From an uncultured Lachnospiraceae bacterium (lineage in GTDB: Bacteria > Bacillota_A > Clostridia > Lachnospirales > Lachnospiraceae): a DNA stretch of 5,169 bases. The notes below the pieces were generated by a model, which searched no databases, was not told where the DNA came from, and worked only from the letters and a program-made list of their open reading frames with translations. The position numbers were made by a program, and so were the translations under genes. Below are positions 1 to 5,169 of this stretch, piece after piece (position 1 is the stretch's first letter; the number at the start of each line of letters is the position of its first letter). Location: NCBI GenBank assembly GCA_902766415.1, contig CACXDR010000139.1, positions 1 through 5,169 of the forward strand, read 5' to 3'.

Positions 1-128
1 AGCCCGCTCATGGAGCGCTCCCTCGAATACCTGGAGAACGTGCTCGTCATTTTGGACGATGCCATCATCGTGATGACGACGCCGATCAGGACAAGAATGT
101 AGGTCGGGTCAAAACCGTAATAATACAT
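1..128 (-). CDS. Membrane zinc metallopeptidase (YugP-like), N-terminal fragment
   Basis: Only the first 42 codons are in the window; the gene runs off at base 1. The ATG at 128-126 has a strong Shine-Dalgarno AAAGGAGG seven bases upstream and an in-frame TGA at 155-153, so the start is well supported. The visible peptide begins MYYYGFDPTYILVLIG, with a hydrophobic stretch from about residue 10 to 23 that should be a membrane helix, followed by a polar segment (SSKMTSTFSRYSRERSMSG). This opening resembles the neutral zinc metallopeptidases of the B. subtilis YugP family (Zn_peptidase_2) in Clostridia, and that gene commonly follows fmt in this group. The HExxH zinc site expected of the family lies outside the window, so peptidase activity is inferred from the N-terminus and position. 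Its substrate is unknown. It probably belongs to the same transcript as fmt, 60 bases downstream of it. Confidence 0.72.
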   Translation of the reverse strand, partial: MYYYGFDPTYILVLIGVVITMMASSKMTSTFSRYSRERSMSG

Positions 129-135
129 GGCTCTT

Positions 136-143
136 CCTCCTTT
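136..143 (-). promoter_or_regulatory. Ribosome-binding site of the zinc metallopeptidase gene
   Basis: Reads AAAGGAGG on the minus strand, seven bases before the ATG at 128. It is the best Shine-Dalgarno match in the window and fixes the start of the partial gene at 128-1. Confidence 0.85.
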
Positions 144-158
144 GCTTTCAGATCAAAG

Positions 159-207
159 CCCGTGTTTCAGCTGTTTCCTTCCCGTGTTTCAGCTGTTTCC
201 TTCCCGT
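159..207. repeat. 22-bp tandem direct repeat, 2.2 copies, spanning the fmt stop codon
   Basis: Bases 159-180 and 181-202 are identical 22-mers, and 203-207 repeats the first five bases of the unit. On the coding strand each unit contains GGAAACAGCTGAAACACGGG. The fmt stop TGA (191-189) lies in the upstream copy; the second copy places another TGA at 169-167, 22 bases further on and out of frame, so it changes only the untranslated spacer. The pattern looks like a simple slippage or misalignment duplication. It pushes the next gene 22 bases further from fmt and duplicates a purine-rich GGAAGG. A regulatory role is not shown. Confidence 0.95.
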
Positions 208-1187
208 TTTGCGGACAGCACCGCGCCGGGCTTTACGCGCGCGCCGCGGAGCCAGGCCGCGGTCTCCATGCGCTTTTTGCCCTCCGGCTGCACCTCGTCG
301 AGCGCGAGGACGCCGTCCCCGGTCTTTACGAAAAGCGCGCCGTCCGCCTGAAGCACCGTTCCCGGCGCCGCCTTTTCCGCGTCCGTTCCGGCAGAAGCCG
401 CGAAGGCCTTCTCCGCCGCTTCCGTCTCCCCGGCTCCCGCGACGTGGGTCCGCCAGACCTTCAGCATCCTCCCGTCAAGGAAGGTGAATACGCCGGGCCA
501 CGGGGAAAGTCCCCTGACCAGGCGCTCAAGCGCGTCCGCGCCCTTCGTCCAGTCCGCGTTCCCGTCCTCCTTCGTCAGCATGGCGGCGTAGGCCGTGGTG
601 GTCTCTCCCTGCTTTACGGGGGTGATGTCCCCAGCCTCGAGCCCCTTCAGCGTATCGACGATCGCCTCCGCGCCGAGCTCTGTCAGCCGGTCGAACAGCG
701 AGCCGCCGGTCTCATCCGCCGCAAGCTCCACCCTGTACTGCCTGAGGATGTCCCCGGTATCAAGCCCGGTCCCCATGAGCATGGTAGTGACGCCCGACTC
801 CTTCTGTCCGTCGATCACGGCCCACTGGATGGGCGCCGCGCCGCGGTACGCGGGAAGGAGCGACGCGTGGATGTTGACGCATCCGTACCTCGGGATATCA
901 AGGATCTCCTTCGGGAGGATCTTCCCGTAGGCGGCGACGACAAAGACGTCCGCGCCTGCCTCCCGGAGGGTCTTCCAGAGCTCCGGGTCCTTCATCCTGA
1001 CAGGCTGGAGCACCGGGATGCCGGCAGCGAGCGCCGCCTCCTTCACAGGAGTAAAATGCATCTCATGGCCGCGTCCCTTCGGCTTGTCGGCCTGCGTAAG
1101 GACCAGGACGACCTCATGCCCTGCCGAAAGGACCGCCTTTAACGGGGCTACCGCAAAATCCGGCGTCCCCATGTATACGATCTTCAT
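189..1187 (-). CDS. fmt: Methionyl-tRNA formyltransferase
   Basis: Transfers a formyl group from 10-formyl-tetrahydrofolate to the amino group of Met on initiator tRNA in the cytoplasm, allowing IF2-dependent initiation. The 332-residue protein opens with MKIVYMGTPDFAV, the family start. Residues 33-52 (ADKPKGRGHEMHFTPVKEAA) form the basic loop that in E. coli Fmt contacts the tRNA acceptor stem. The catalytic motif is NIHASLLPAYRGAAPIQ at 105-121, giving Asn105 and His107, with Asp143 in GLDTGDIL; these match E. coli Asn108, His110 and Asp146. The C-terminal tRNA-binding domain includes RGLSPWPG (225-232) and LDEVQPEGKKRM (296-307). The protein is somewhat longer than the usual 310-315 residues because of an Ala/Glu-rich segment at about 250-274. 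The ATG follows the def stop by 15 bases and has its own ribosome-binding site. It works with the preceding gene, def, which removes the formyl group. Confidence 0.97.
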   Translation of the reverse strand: MKIVYMGTPDFAVAPLKAVLSAGHEVVLVLTQADKPKGRGHEMHFTPVKEAALAAGIPVLQPVRMKDPELWKTLREAGADVFVVAAYGKILPKEILDIPRYGCVNIHASLLPAYRGAAPIQWAVIDGQKESGVTTMLMGTGLDTGDILRQYRVELAADETGGSLFDRLTELGAEAIVDTLKGLEAGDITPVKQGETTTAYAAMLTKEDGNADWTKGADALERLVRGLSPWPGVFTFLDGRMLKVWRTHVAGAGETEAAEKAFAASAGTDAEKAAPGTVLQADGALFVKTGDGVLALDEVQPEGKKRMETAAWLRGARVKPGAVLSAKREGNS

Positions 1188-1197
1188 ACTGGATCAG

Positions 1198-1205
1198 CTC
1201 CTTTA
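1198..1205 (-). promoter_or_regulatory. Ribosome-binding site of fmt, overlapping the def stop codon
   Basis: The coding strand reads TAAAGGAG, and its TAA is the def stop (1205-1203). GGAG at 1201-1198 is ten bases before the fmt ATG. A ribosome ending def stands on the fmt ribosome-binding site, so the two genes are probably translationally coupled. Confidence 0.8.
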
Positions 1206-1712
1206 TGATTCCCCGCCTTCGGGGGCATCGTCCTCTTCCATTTCCTCGAGCTCGGAGTTGTCGATGAGCCCGCCTTCCGCCTTCTCGTCGTAGAGATGGC
1301 CGTCCAGGTGGTCCAGCTCATGGCAGATGCAGCGCGCGAAGAGCTCCGTCGCGTCGATGGTGTAAGGCTCCATGTTTTCGTCGAGCGCCTCGCAGACCAC
1401 GTGGTCCGGACGCGTCACGATGCCGCTCTTTCCCGGGATGCTCAGGCACCCCTCGTAGCCGGTCTGCTCTCCCTCCGAGAACACGATGCGCGGGTTGATG
1501 AGCGTGTAGGGCTGGCCGTCCTCGACCTCGATCACCACGATCCGCTTCAGGATGCCGACCTGCGGCGCCGCGAGGCCTACGCCGTTCTCCGCGTGCATGG
1601 TCTCGAACATGTCCCCGATGAGATCCCGCAGCCGGGGCGTCATCGCCTTTACTTCCTTGCATACCTTTCCGAGGATCGGATCCCCGATGGTCCTGACTTC
1701 TCTTAATGCCAT
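1203..1712 (-). CDS. def: Peptide deformylase
   Basis: Metalloenzyme that removes the N-formyl group from the first Met of new proteins as they leave the ribosome, the step before methionine aminopeptidase can act. The 169-residue protein has all three family motifs in order: GVGLAAPQVG (44-53), EGCLS (87-91) and HELDHLDG (131-138). Metal ligands are Cys89, His131 and His135, with Glu132 as catalytic acid/base, so it should be active. It starts MALREVRTIGDPIL, the usual opening, and has AAGGAG five bases before the ATG. After the core it carries a strongly acidic tail from about 151 to 169 (Glu/Asp-rich, NSELEEMEEDDAPEGGES), which is not part of the catalytic fold. It lies 47 bases after priA and 15 before fmt; pairing with fmt is the classical arrangement of the formylation cycle. 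A possible internal promoter in the end of priA and a hairpin just upstream may let it be controlled apart from priA. Confidence 0.97.
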   Translation of the reverse strand: MALREVRTIGDPILGKVCKEVKAMTPRLRDLIGDMFETMHAENGVGLAAPQVGILKRIVVIEVEDGQPYTLINPRIVFSEGEQTGYEGCLSIPGKSGIVTRPDHVVCEALDENMEPYTIDATELFARCICHELDHLDGHLYDEKAEGGLIDNSELEEMEEDDAPEGGES

Positions 1713-1717
1713 ATATA

Positions 1718-1723
1718 CTCCTT
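1718..1723 (-). promoter_or_regulatory. Ribosome-binding site of def
   Basis: AAGGAG on the coding strand, five bases before the ATG at 1712. It directly follows the U-run of the hairpin at 1728-1745, so folding of that hairpin could affect ribosome access. Confidence 0.85.
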
Positions 1724-1727
1724 AAAA

Positions 1728-1745
1728 GGCCCCTCTTACGGGGCC
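1728..1745 (-). terminator. Terminator-like hairpin between priA and def (possible weak terminator or attenuator)
   Basis: On the transcribed strand the stem is GGCCCC (1745-1740) pairing with GGGGCC (1733-1728), a perfect six-base GC stem with loop GTAAGA, followed at once by TTTT (1727-1724) and then the def Shine-Dalgarno. Two G-U pairs could lengthen the stem. A GC stem plus U-run is the form of an intrinsic terminator, but the stem is short and the run only four Us, so full termination is unlikely, and def and fmt need to be expressed. Partial attenuation, a processing point or a translational effect on def fit better. The structure was found by reading and no folding energy was calculated. 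Confidence 0.4.
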
Positions 1746-1752
1746 CCGCATC

Positions 1753-1791
1753 CGGGCGTTCAGCTAAAGTCAAAAAGCACGGAAACGCCCG
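1753..1791 (-). other. Long-loop inverted repeat around the priA stop codon
   Basis: Arms 1753-1760 and 1784-1791 are perfectly complementary over eight bases (coding strand CGGGCGTT and AACGCCCG), with a 23-base loop holding the last priA codons. The upstream arm shares bases 1789-1791 with the tighter hairpin at 1789-1808, so the two helices cannot form fully together. The long loop makes this the weaker structure. A role is inference only. Confidence 0.35.
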
Positions 1792-3988
1792 CGGGGTATG
1801 CCCCGCGGAAGGCCGCATCCGTCTCTTTTTTAACGGATAACAGTATATCATACGCCCTGTGTTTAATGTATATCAATTTTCTGAAGTAATCGTGAACTTT
1901 GTATACACCCGCGTTGACCGGGCCGATCATCACGGCGCCGCGCTTTTCCGCCTCCGCGCCGAGAAGTCCGGCGTAAAACCCGGCCGCCTCCGCGAGCAGC
2001 GCTTCGTCGCGGGAAGCGCACTGGATGGTCAGAAGCCGGACTGCGGGCGGATAGCCCCCCGCCTCGCGGTACGCCATCTCATTCTTAAAGAACATCCGGT
2101 AGTCCTGGGCCGCCGCCGCGGAGACTGCGTAGTGCTCCGGACGGTAGGTCTGGATCACGACGTCGCCCGGCCGCTTCCCGCGGCCCGCCCTTCCTGCTGC
2201 CTGCACAAGCAGCTGGAAGGTGCGCTCCGCGCTCCGGTAGTCCGGGACGTAGAGCTCCGTATCTGCCGCCATGATGCCGACCAGCGTGACGTTCGGGAAG
2301 TCATGGCCCTTCACGACCATCTGCGTCCCGATGAGGATGTCCGCCCCGCCCCCGGCGAAGGTCTTTAAAATGTCGCCGCCCGCGTTCTTCCCTGCCGCCG
2401 CGTCCGCGTCCATGCGGAGCACGCGCGCCTCCGGGAACGCTGCTTTCGTAAGCTCCTCAAGCTTCTGCGTGCCGGTGCCGAACCCCGCAATGTAGGGGGA
2501 CCCGCAGTCAGGGCAGTTCTTAGGGAGCGGGATCGTGTAGCCGCAGTAATGGCAGACCAGCCGGCCGCCCGTGTGGAGCGTCAGCGTGACGTCGCAGTGC
2601 GGGCAGCGGACCGCGTTCCCGCAGCTCCTGCAGGAAACGAAGTTCGAGTAGCCGCGCCGGTTCATGAACAGGATCGTCTGCTCCTTCTTTGAAAGCCGGT
2701 CGTCGATGAGGCGCTTAAGCTCCCGGCTGAATACCGAACGGTTCCCCTCCGCGAGCTCCTTCCTCAGGTCCACGACGTGTGTCGCCGCAGGCCTTGCCCC
2801 CTCCACTGCCCGCTCCGGGAGCGTAAGGAGCGTGTACTCTCCGGCTGCCGCCTTCTGAAAGGAGGCGGACGACGGCGTCGCGCTCCCGAGGACCAGCGCC
2901 GCGTTATGCATGCCGGCACGCGCCTCCGCCACGTCCCGCGTCTCGTACCGGGGGACCGTGTCGTTTTTGTAGGCGCCGTCATGCTCCTCGTCGATGATGA
3001 TGATGCCGGGGTCCCGGAACGGCGCGAACACCGCGGACCTCGGCCCGATCAGGATGTCCGCCTTCCCCTCCGCCGCGCGGCGGAACTGGTCGTAGCGCTC
3101 ACCCTTCGAAAGACGCGAGTGGATGATCGCGACCCGTTTCCCGAAGATCCGCTCGAACCGCGCGACCGTCTGGAAGGTAAGGGAGATCTCGGGGATCAGG
3201 AGGATCGCCTGCCGTCCCTGTTTCAGGACCTCCCGGATCATCTCCGCGTAGACCTCCGTCTTGCCGCTCCCGGTCACCCCGTAAAGAAGATACCGCCCGC
3301 GGATACCCTGCTCCTGGTCCTTTATGAACCTTCCGACAGCCGCGGCCTGCGCTTCGTTCAGCGTGACGGAAAGGCCGGCCGCGGGGATATCCGCCGCGTT
3401 TTTCTCCCCGGGGTAGATCCCCTCGGTGACCCGGACTGCCCCGTCGGACACCATGGCCCGGATGGACGCGGTCCCGACGCCAAGCTGTCTGGACGCCGTC
3501 CGGAAGGGCAGCGTCCCGTTATGCCGGACCAGCGCCTCCGCGAGCCTCTGCTGCGCGGTGTGGTGCTTCCGCCCCTTCTCCTCCGCGTACGCGGCAAGCT
3601 CCGGAAGGCTTATGACCGCGGTAATGTACCGCGAAGCACGGACCCCGACCTTCGTCTTTACCGGGAGCACGGTCTTCAGCGCCTGGTTCAGCATGCATCC
3701 GTAGTGAAGATGCATCCAGACCGCAAGCCTTAAAAGGTCCGCCTCGGCGGAAAACTGCTTCTCCGCAGGCCCCAGGATCTCCTTCAGCCGCACCGCGCCC
3801 TCCGGGGGCGTGTCTCTTAAAGAAAGAATATAGCCGGTCTTCGGGCGGTCCCCGTTTCCGAAAGGCACCCTGACCGGCATACCCGGGCATGCCCGGTCCC
3901 TGAGCGTGTCCGGGACGATGTAGGTAAACGGCCGGTCCACGTTCTCATTCGTTATATCGATAATGATATCCGCGTATTTATTCTGCAT
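1760..3988 (-). CDS. priA: Primosomal protein N' (replication restart helicase PriA)
   Basis: ATP-dependent 3'-5' DNA helicase of superfamily 2 that recognises stalled or broken replication forks and reloads the replicative helicase. At 742 residues it is in the normal range. The N-terminal DNA-binding part (1-105) has the family pattern VDRPFTYIVP and PGMPVRVPFG. A helicase core follows: Walker A GVTGSGKT (237-244), IPEISLT (265-271), Walker B DEEH (333-336), GSATPS (368-373) and QAAGRAGR (596-603). Between the helicase lobes are eight cysteines at 453, 456, 462, 465, 479, 482, 492 and 495, the two-zinc module. All expected residues are present, so it should be functional. Its ATG lies inside the end of murF (11-base overlap) with no good Shine-Dalgarno, which suggests translational coupling. 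The first residues MQNKYADIIIDITNENVDR match the usual family start. Near the 3' end, 1826-1909 is unusually AT-rich and holds a promoter-like sequence towards def. Confidence 0.97.
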   Translation of the reverse strand: MQNKYADIIIDITNENVDRPFTYIVPDTLRDRACPGMPVRVPFGNGDRPKTGYILSLRDTPPEGAVRLKEILGPAEKQFSAEADLLRLAVWMHLHYGCMLNQALKTVLPVKTKVGVRASRYITAVISLPELAAYAEEKGRKHHTAQQRLAEALVRHNGTLPFRTASRQLGVGTASIRAMVSDGAVRVTEGIYPGEKNAADIPAAGLSVTLNEAQAAAVGRFIKDQEQGIRGRYLLYGVTGSGKTEVYAEMIREVLKQGRQAILLIPEISLTFQTVARFERIFGKRVAIIHSRLSKGERYDQFRRAAEGKADILIGPRSAVFAPFRDPGIIIIDEEHDGAYKNDTVPRYETRDVAEARAGMHNAALVLGSATPSSASFQKAAAGEYTLLTLPERAVEGARPAATHVVDLRKELAEGNRSVFSRELKRLIDDRLSKKEQTILFMNRRGYSNFVSCRSCGNAVRCPHCDVTLTLHTGGRLVCHYCGYTIPLPKNCPDCGSPYIAGFGTGTQKLEELTKAAFPEARVLRMDADAAAGKNAGGDILKTFAGGGADILIGTQMVVKGHDFPNVTLVGIMAADTELYVPDYRSAERTFQLLVQAAGRAGRGKRPGDVVIQTYRPEHYAVSAAAAQDYRMFFKNEMAYREAGGYPPAVRLLTIQCASRDEALLAEAAGFYAGLLGAEAEKRGAVMIGPVNAGVYKVHDYFRKLIYIKHRAYDILLSVKKETDAAFRGAYPAGVSVLFDFS
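1789..1808 (-). other. Perfect 8-bp GC hairpin in the last codons of priA
   Basis: The coding strand reads CCGCGGGG, loop CATA, CCCCGCGG, an all-GC perfect stem with a four-base loop. It lies within codons for Arg-Gly-Ala-Tyr-Pro-Ala-Gly close to the priA C-terminus, so high G+C and codon choice could explain it by chance. It would lie in the leader of any transcript starting at the promoter-like site at 1847-1876. There is no U-run after it, so it is not an intrinsic terminator. Confidence 0.45.
1847..1876 (-). promoter_or_regulatory. Candidate sigma-A promoter inside the 3' end of priA, facing def-fmt
   Basis: On the coding strand TTGATA (1876-1871) and TATGAT (1852-1847) are separated by 18 bases. 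Each box matches five of six consensus bases (TTGACA, TATAAT). AAAA lies just upstream of the -35 box. Transcription would begin near 1840 and give a leader of about 128 bases before the def ATG. The site sits in an 84-base stretch (1826-1909) with 26 G/C bases, about 31%, in an otherwise GC-rich gene; codons here switch to AT-ending forms such as TTG, ATA, TTA, AGA and GTA. The two boxes encode Leu705-Ile706 and Tyr713-Asp714 of PriA, so part of the sequence is set by the protein. Start-site evidence is absent. Confidence 0.45.
3978..3988 (-). other. 11-base overlap of murF stop and priA start
   Basis: The coding strand reads ATGCAGAATAA: the priA ATG is at 3988-3986 and the murF TAA at 3980-3978, in different frames. 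Upstream of the ATG there is only a weak purine stretch (GAGCGGG, 3996-3990). priA translation probably depends on ribosomes finishing murF. Confidence 0.85.
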
Positions 3989-5169
3989 TCCCGCTCATTC
4001 TGTCCGCAAGGACGGAAAGCTTCATACTGTTCGAGCCCTTGAAAAGCACGGCGTGTCCCGGACGGGTAAAGCGTTCAAGCGCCTCCTGGAGGGCGTCCCT
4101 GTCCGTAAACGAAAAGATCCTGACGTCTGCCCCTTCCGTTTCGCGCACGCCCGCCGCGATCTGCTCCGCGAGCGGCCCGAGCGTAAAGAGGACGTCCGCC
4201 TTCCTGCCCTCCGCAAGGAACCTCCCGATCCCGCGGTGCATTTCCGGCGCCCCGTCTCCGAGCTCCTTCATATCCGCGAGGACCGCGGTCCGCACGTCCG
4301 CGTCCGTCATCTCCCCGAGGATCTCCAGCGCCGCGCGCATGGAATCCGGGCTCGCGTTGTAGCTGTCGTCGATGACCGTGACGCCGTCCCGGTAGAAGAT
4401 CTGCTGCCTGTGGCGGTATCCGCGGAACTCAGAAAGCTTTTCCGCAGCCCCGTAGAGGTCCACGCCGAACGCGTCCGCGACCGCGAGCGCCGCCATGGCG
4501 TTCAGGACCTGGTGCTTTCCGTAGACCGAGAGCTTTACGGGGATCCGCTTCCCGTTCACGACCGCCGTAAAGCGCGGGCATCCGTGGTCCAGCGTCACGT
4601 TCTCCGCATACGCCTCGCAGTCATCCGTGAGCCCGTAACGCACCCGGCGGAAGCCCTCCCGGACAGGACAGTTCCTGAGGAGCGGGTCCTCGCCGTTCAC
4701 GAAGACCGTGCTGCCCTCCGGCATGCCGTCCTGGATATGCGCCTTTTCTTTGAGGATCCCCTCCTGCGAGCCCAGCATCTCGATGTGGGACACGCCGATG
4801 TTCGTGAACACCGCTGCGTCCGGCTTAACGAGGCTGCTGATCCTTGCCATCTCCCCGGGGATGCTCACGCCCATCTCGATCACGCCGATCTCATCCGCGG
4901 CGGAGATCTCGGAAAGCGTCAGCGGCACGCCGATCTGGCTGTTGTGGTTTCCCGGCGTCCTGTAGACGCGGAAGCCTGCGGAAAGCGCCGCGGCGATCAT
5001 CTCGCGCGTGGTGGTCTTCCCGACCGAGCCGGTCACGCCGACCAGCGGGATGCCCCGCCTTCTCCGGCAGGCGGCGCCCAGAGCCTGCAGCGCCTTCAGC
5101 GTATCGTCCACCGCGATGAGGGCGAAGTCTGTTTCCGGTGCCGCGCCTTCAATAGCGGAGATGCTTTCC
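3978..5169 (-). CDS. murF: UDP-N-acetylmuramoyl-tripeptide--D-alanyl-D-alanine ligase, 5' end missing
   Basis: Cytoplasmic ATP-dependent ligase that adds D-Ala-D-Ala to UDP-MurNAc-tripeptide, the last Mur ligase step of peptidoglycan precursor synthesis. 396 residues are visible. The family is about 450 long, so most of the N-terminal UDP-MurNAc-tripeptide domain lies beyond base 5169. The reading frame is open to the edge: upstream of the GTG at 5111 it reads SISAIEGAAPETDFALIA, joining VDDTLKALQALG, a typical MurF linker, so that GTG is an internal Val. Seen in order are the P-loop GVTGSVGKT (5039-5013), GNHNSQIGVPLTL, IEMG, TNIGVSHIEMLGS and NAMAALAVADAFG in the ATPase domain, then the C-terminal domain with DDSYNASPDSM (4370-4338), LADMKELG and FKGSNSMKL near the end. 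The GNHNSQIG and KGSNSMKL motifs deviate slightly from the common GNxNNxIG and KGSRxMxL, as recalled. It is followed by priA with an 11-base overlap. Confidence 0.96.
   Translation of the reverse strand, partial: ESISAIEGAAPETDFALIAVDDTLKALQALGAACRRRRGIPLVGVTGSVGKTTTREMIAAALSAGFRVYRTPGNHNSQIGVPLTLSEISAADEIGVIEMGVSIPGEMARISSLVKPDAAVFTNIGVSHIEMLGSQEGILKEKAHIQDGMPEGSTVFVNGEDPLLRNCPVREGFRRVRYGLTDDCEAYAENVTLDHGCPRFTAVVNGKRIPVKLSVYGKHQVLNAMAALAVADAFGVDLYGAAEKLSEFRGYRHRQQIFYRDGVTVIDDSYNASPDSMRAALEILGEMTDADVRTAVLADMKELGDGAPEMHRGIGRFLAEGRKADVLFTLGPLAEQIAAGVRETEGADVRIFSFTDRDALQEALERFTRPGHAVLFKGSNSMKLSVLADRMSGNAE

Noticed and set aside
144..159. Small hairpin GCTTT/AAAGC with a six-base loop before the metallopeptidase ribosome-binding site
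   Set aside because: A five-base stem with three A-T pairs is expected by chance, and no U-run follows it.
162..1142. Long plus-strand open frame (326 codons) opposite fmt
   Set aside because: It mirrors the high-GC codon pattern of fmt, its protein is Arg/Leu/Pro-rich with no recognisable motif, and fmt is certain in this place.
1746..1821. Nine-base direct repeat (CCGCATCCG on the plus strand) at 1746-1754 and 1813-1821
   Set aside because: Too short to stand out in GC-rich sequence, and one copy is in coding sequence.
1318..1851. Minus-strand open frame of 177 codons across the priA-def junction
   Set aside because: Out of frame with both real genes and overlaps the Def catalytic motifs; composition is typical of a GC-rich shadow.
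2777..3733. Plus-strand open frame of 318 codons opposite priA
   Set aside because: Arg/Pro/Asp-rich shadow of the priA reading frame, with no family resemblance; it covers the conserved PriA helicase motifs on the other strand.
3941..3990. AT-rich stretch (17 of 50 bases G/C) at the start of priA, considered as a promoter
   Set aside because: No paired -35 and -10 boxes with proper spacing were seen. Low G+C at a translation start is common because it limits RNA structure.
1..5169. Search for a novel defence, mobile or biosynthetic system
   Set aside because: Every gene is a recognisable housekeeping family in a typical order. No integrase, transposase, toxin-antitoxin pair, CRISPR repeat or tRNA was seen on either strand.

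Overview
The window is a stretch of bacterial housekeeping DNA. All genes lie on the minus strand, so transcription runs from base 5169 towards base 1. Sampled lines are about 60-65% G+C. The order murF - priA - def - fmt - small membrane zinc metallopeptidase, the Gram-positive style Shine-Dalgarno sequences (AAAGGAGG, AAGGAG) and the protein sequences fit a Bacillota member of class Clostridia. A relatively GC-rich Lachnospiraceae-like organism is my best guess. This placement is inferred from gene order and sequence style, without a database search.

Layout in transcription order: (1) 5169-3978, murF, its 5' end cut off by the window edge, which adds D-Ala-D-Ala to the peptidoglycan precursor. 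(2) 3988-1760, priA, the replication-restart helicase, whose start overlaps the murF stop by 11 bases. (3) A 47-base gap with a GC hairpin followed by four Us. (4) 1712-1203, def, peptide deformylase. (5) After 15 bases, 1187-189, fmt, methionyl-tRNA formyltransferase. (6) A 60-base gap, partly made of a 22-bp tandem duplication that includes the fmt stop codon. (7) 128-1, the first 42 codons of a membrane zinc metallopeptidase of the YugP type, cut off by the other window edge. No gap exceeds 300 bases, and I see no RNA gene, CRISPR array, insertion sequence or phage gene.

The genes look like one transcription unit. fmt and def are a functional pair: Fmt formylates initiator Met-tRNA, and Def removes the formyl group from the new protein. 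murF and priA serve wall synthesis and chromosome replication, so the cluster joins growth-linked functions.

I found no previously undescribed system. The best lead is regulatory. An 84-base, about 31% G+C island sits inside the 3' end of priA and contains TTGATA-N18-TATGAT on the coding strand. It could be an internal promoter for def-fmt, and it would produce a leader of about 128 bases with three possible hairpins, the last one terminator-like and directly ahead of the def ribosome-binding site. Other points are the 22-bp duplication at the fmt stop and an enlarged Ala/Glu-rich segment in Fmt.
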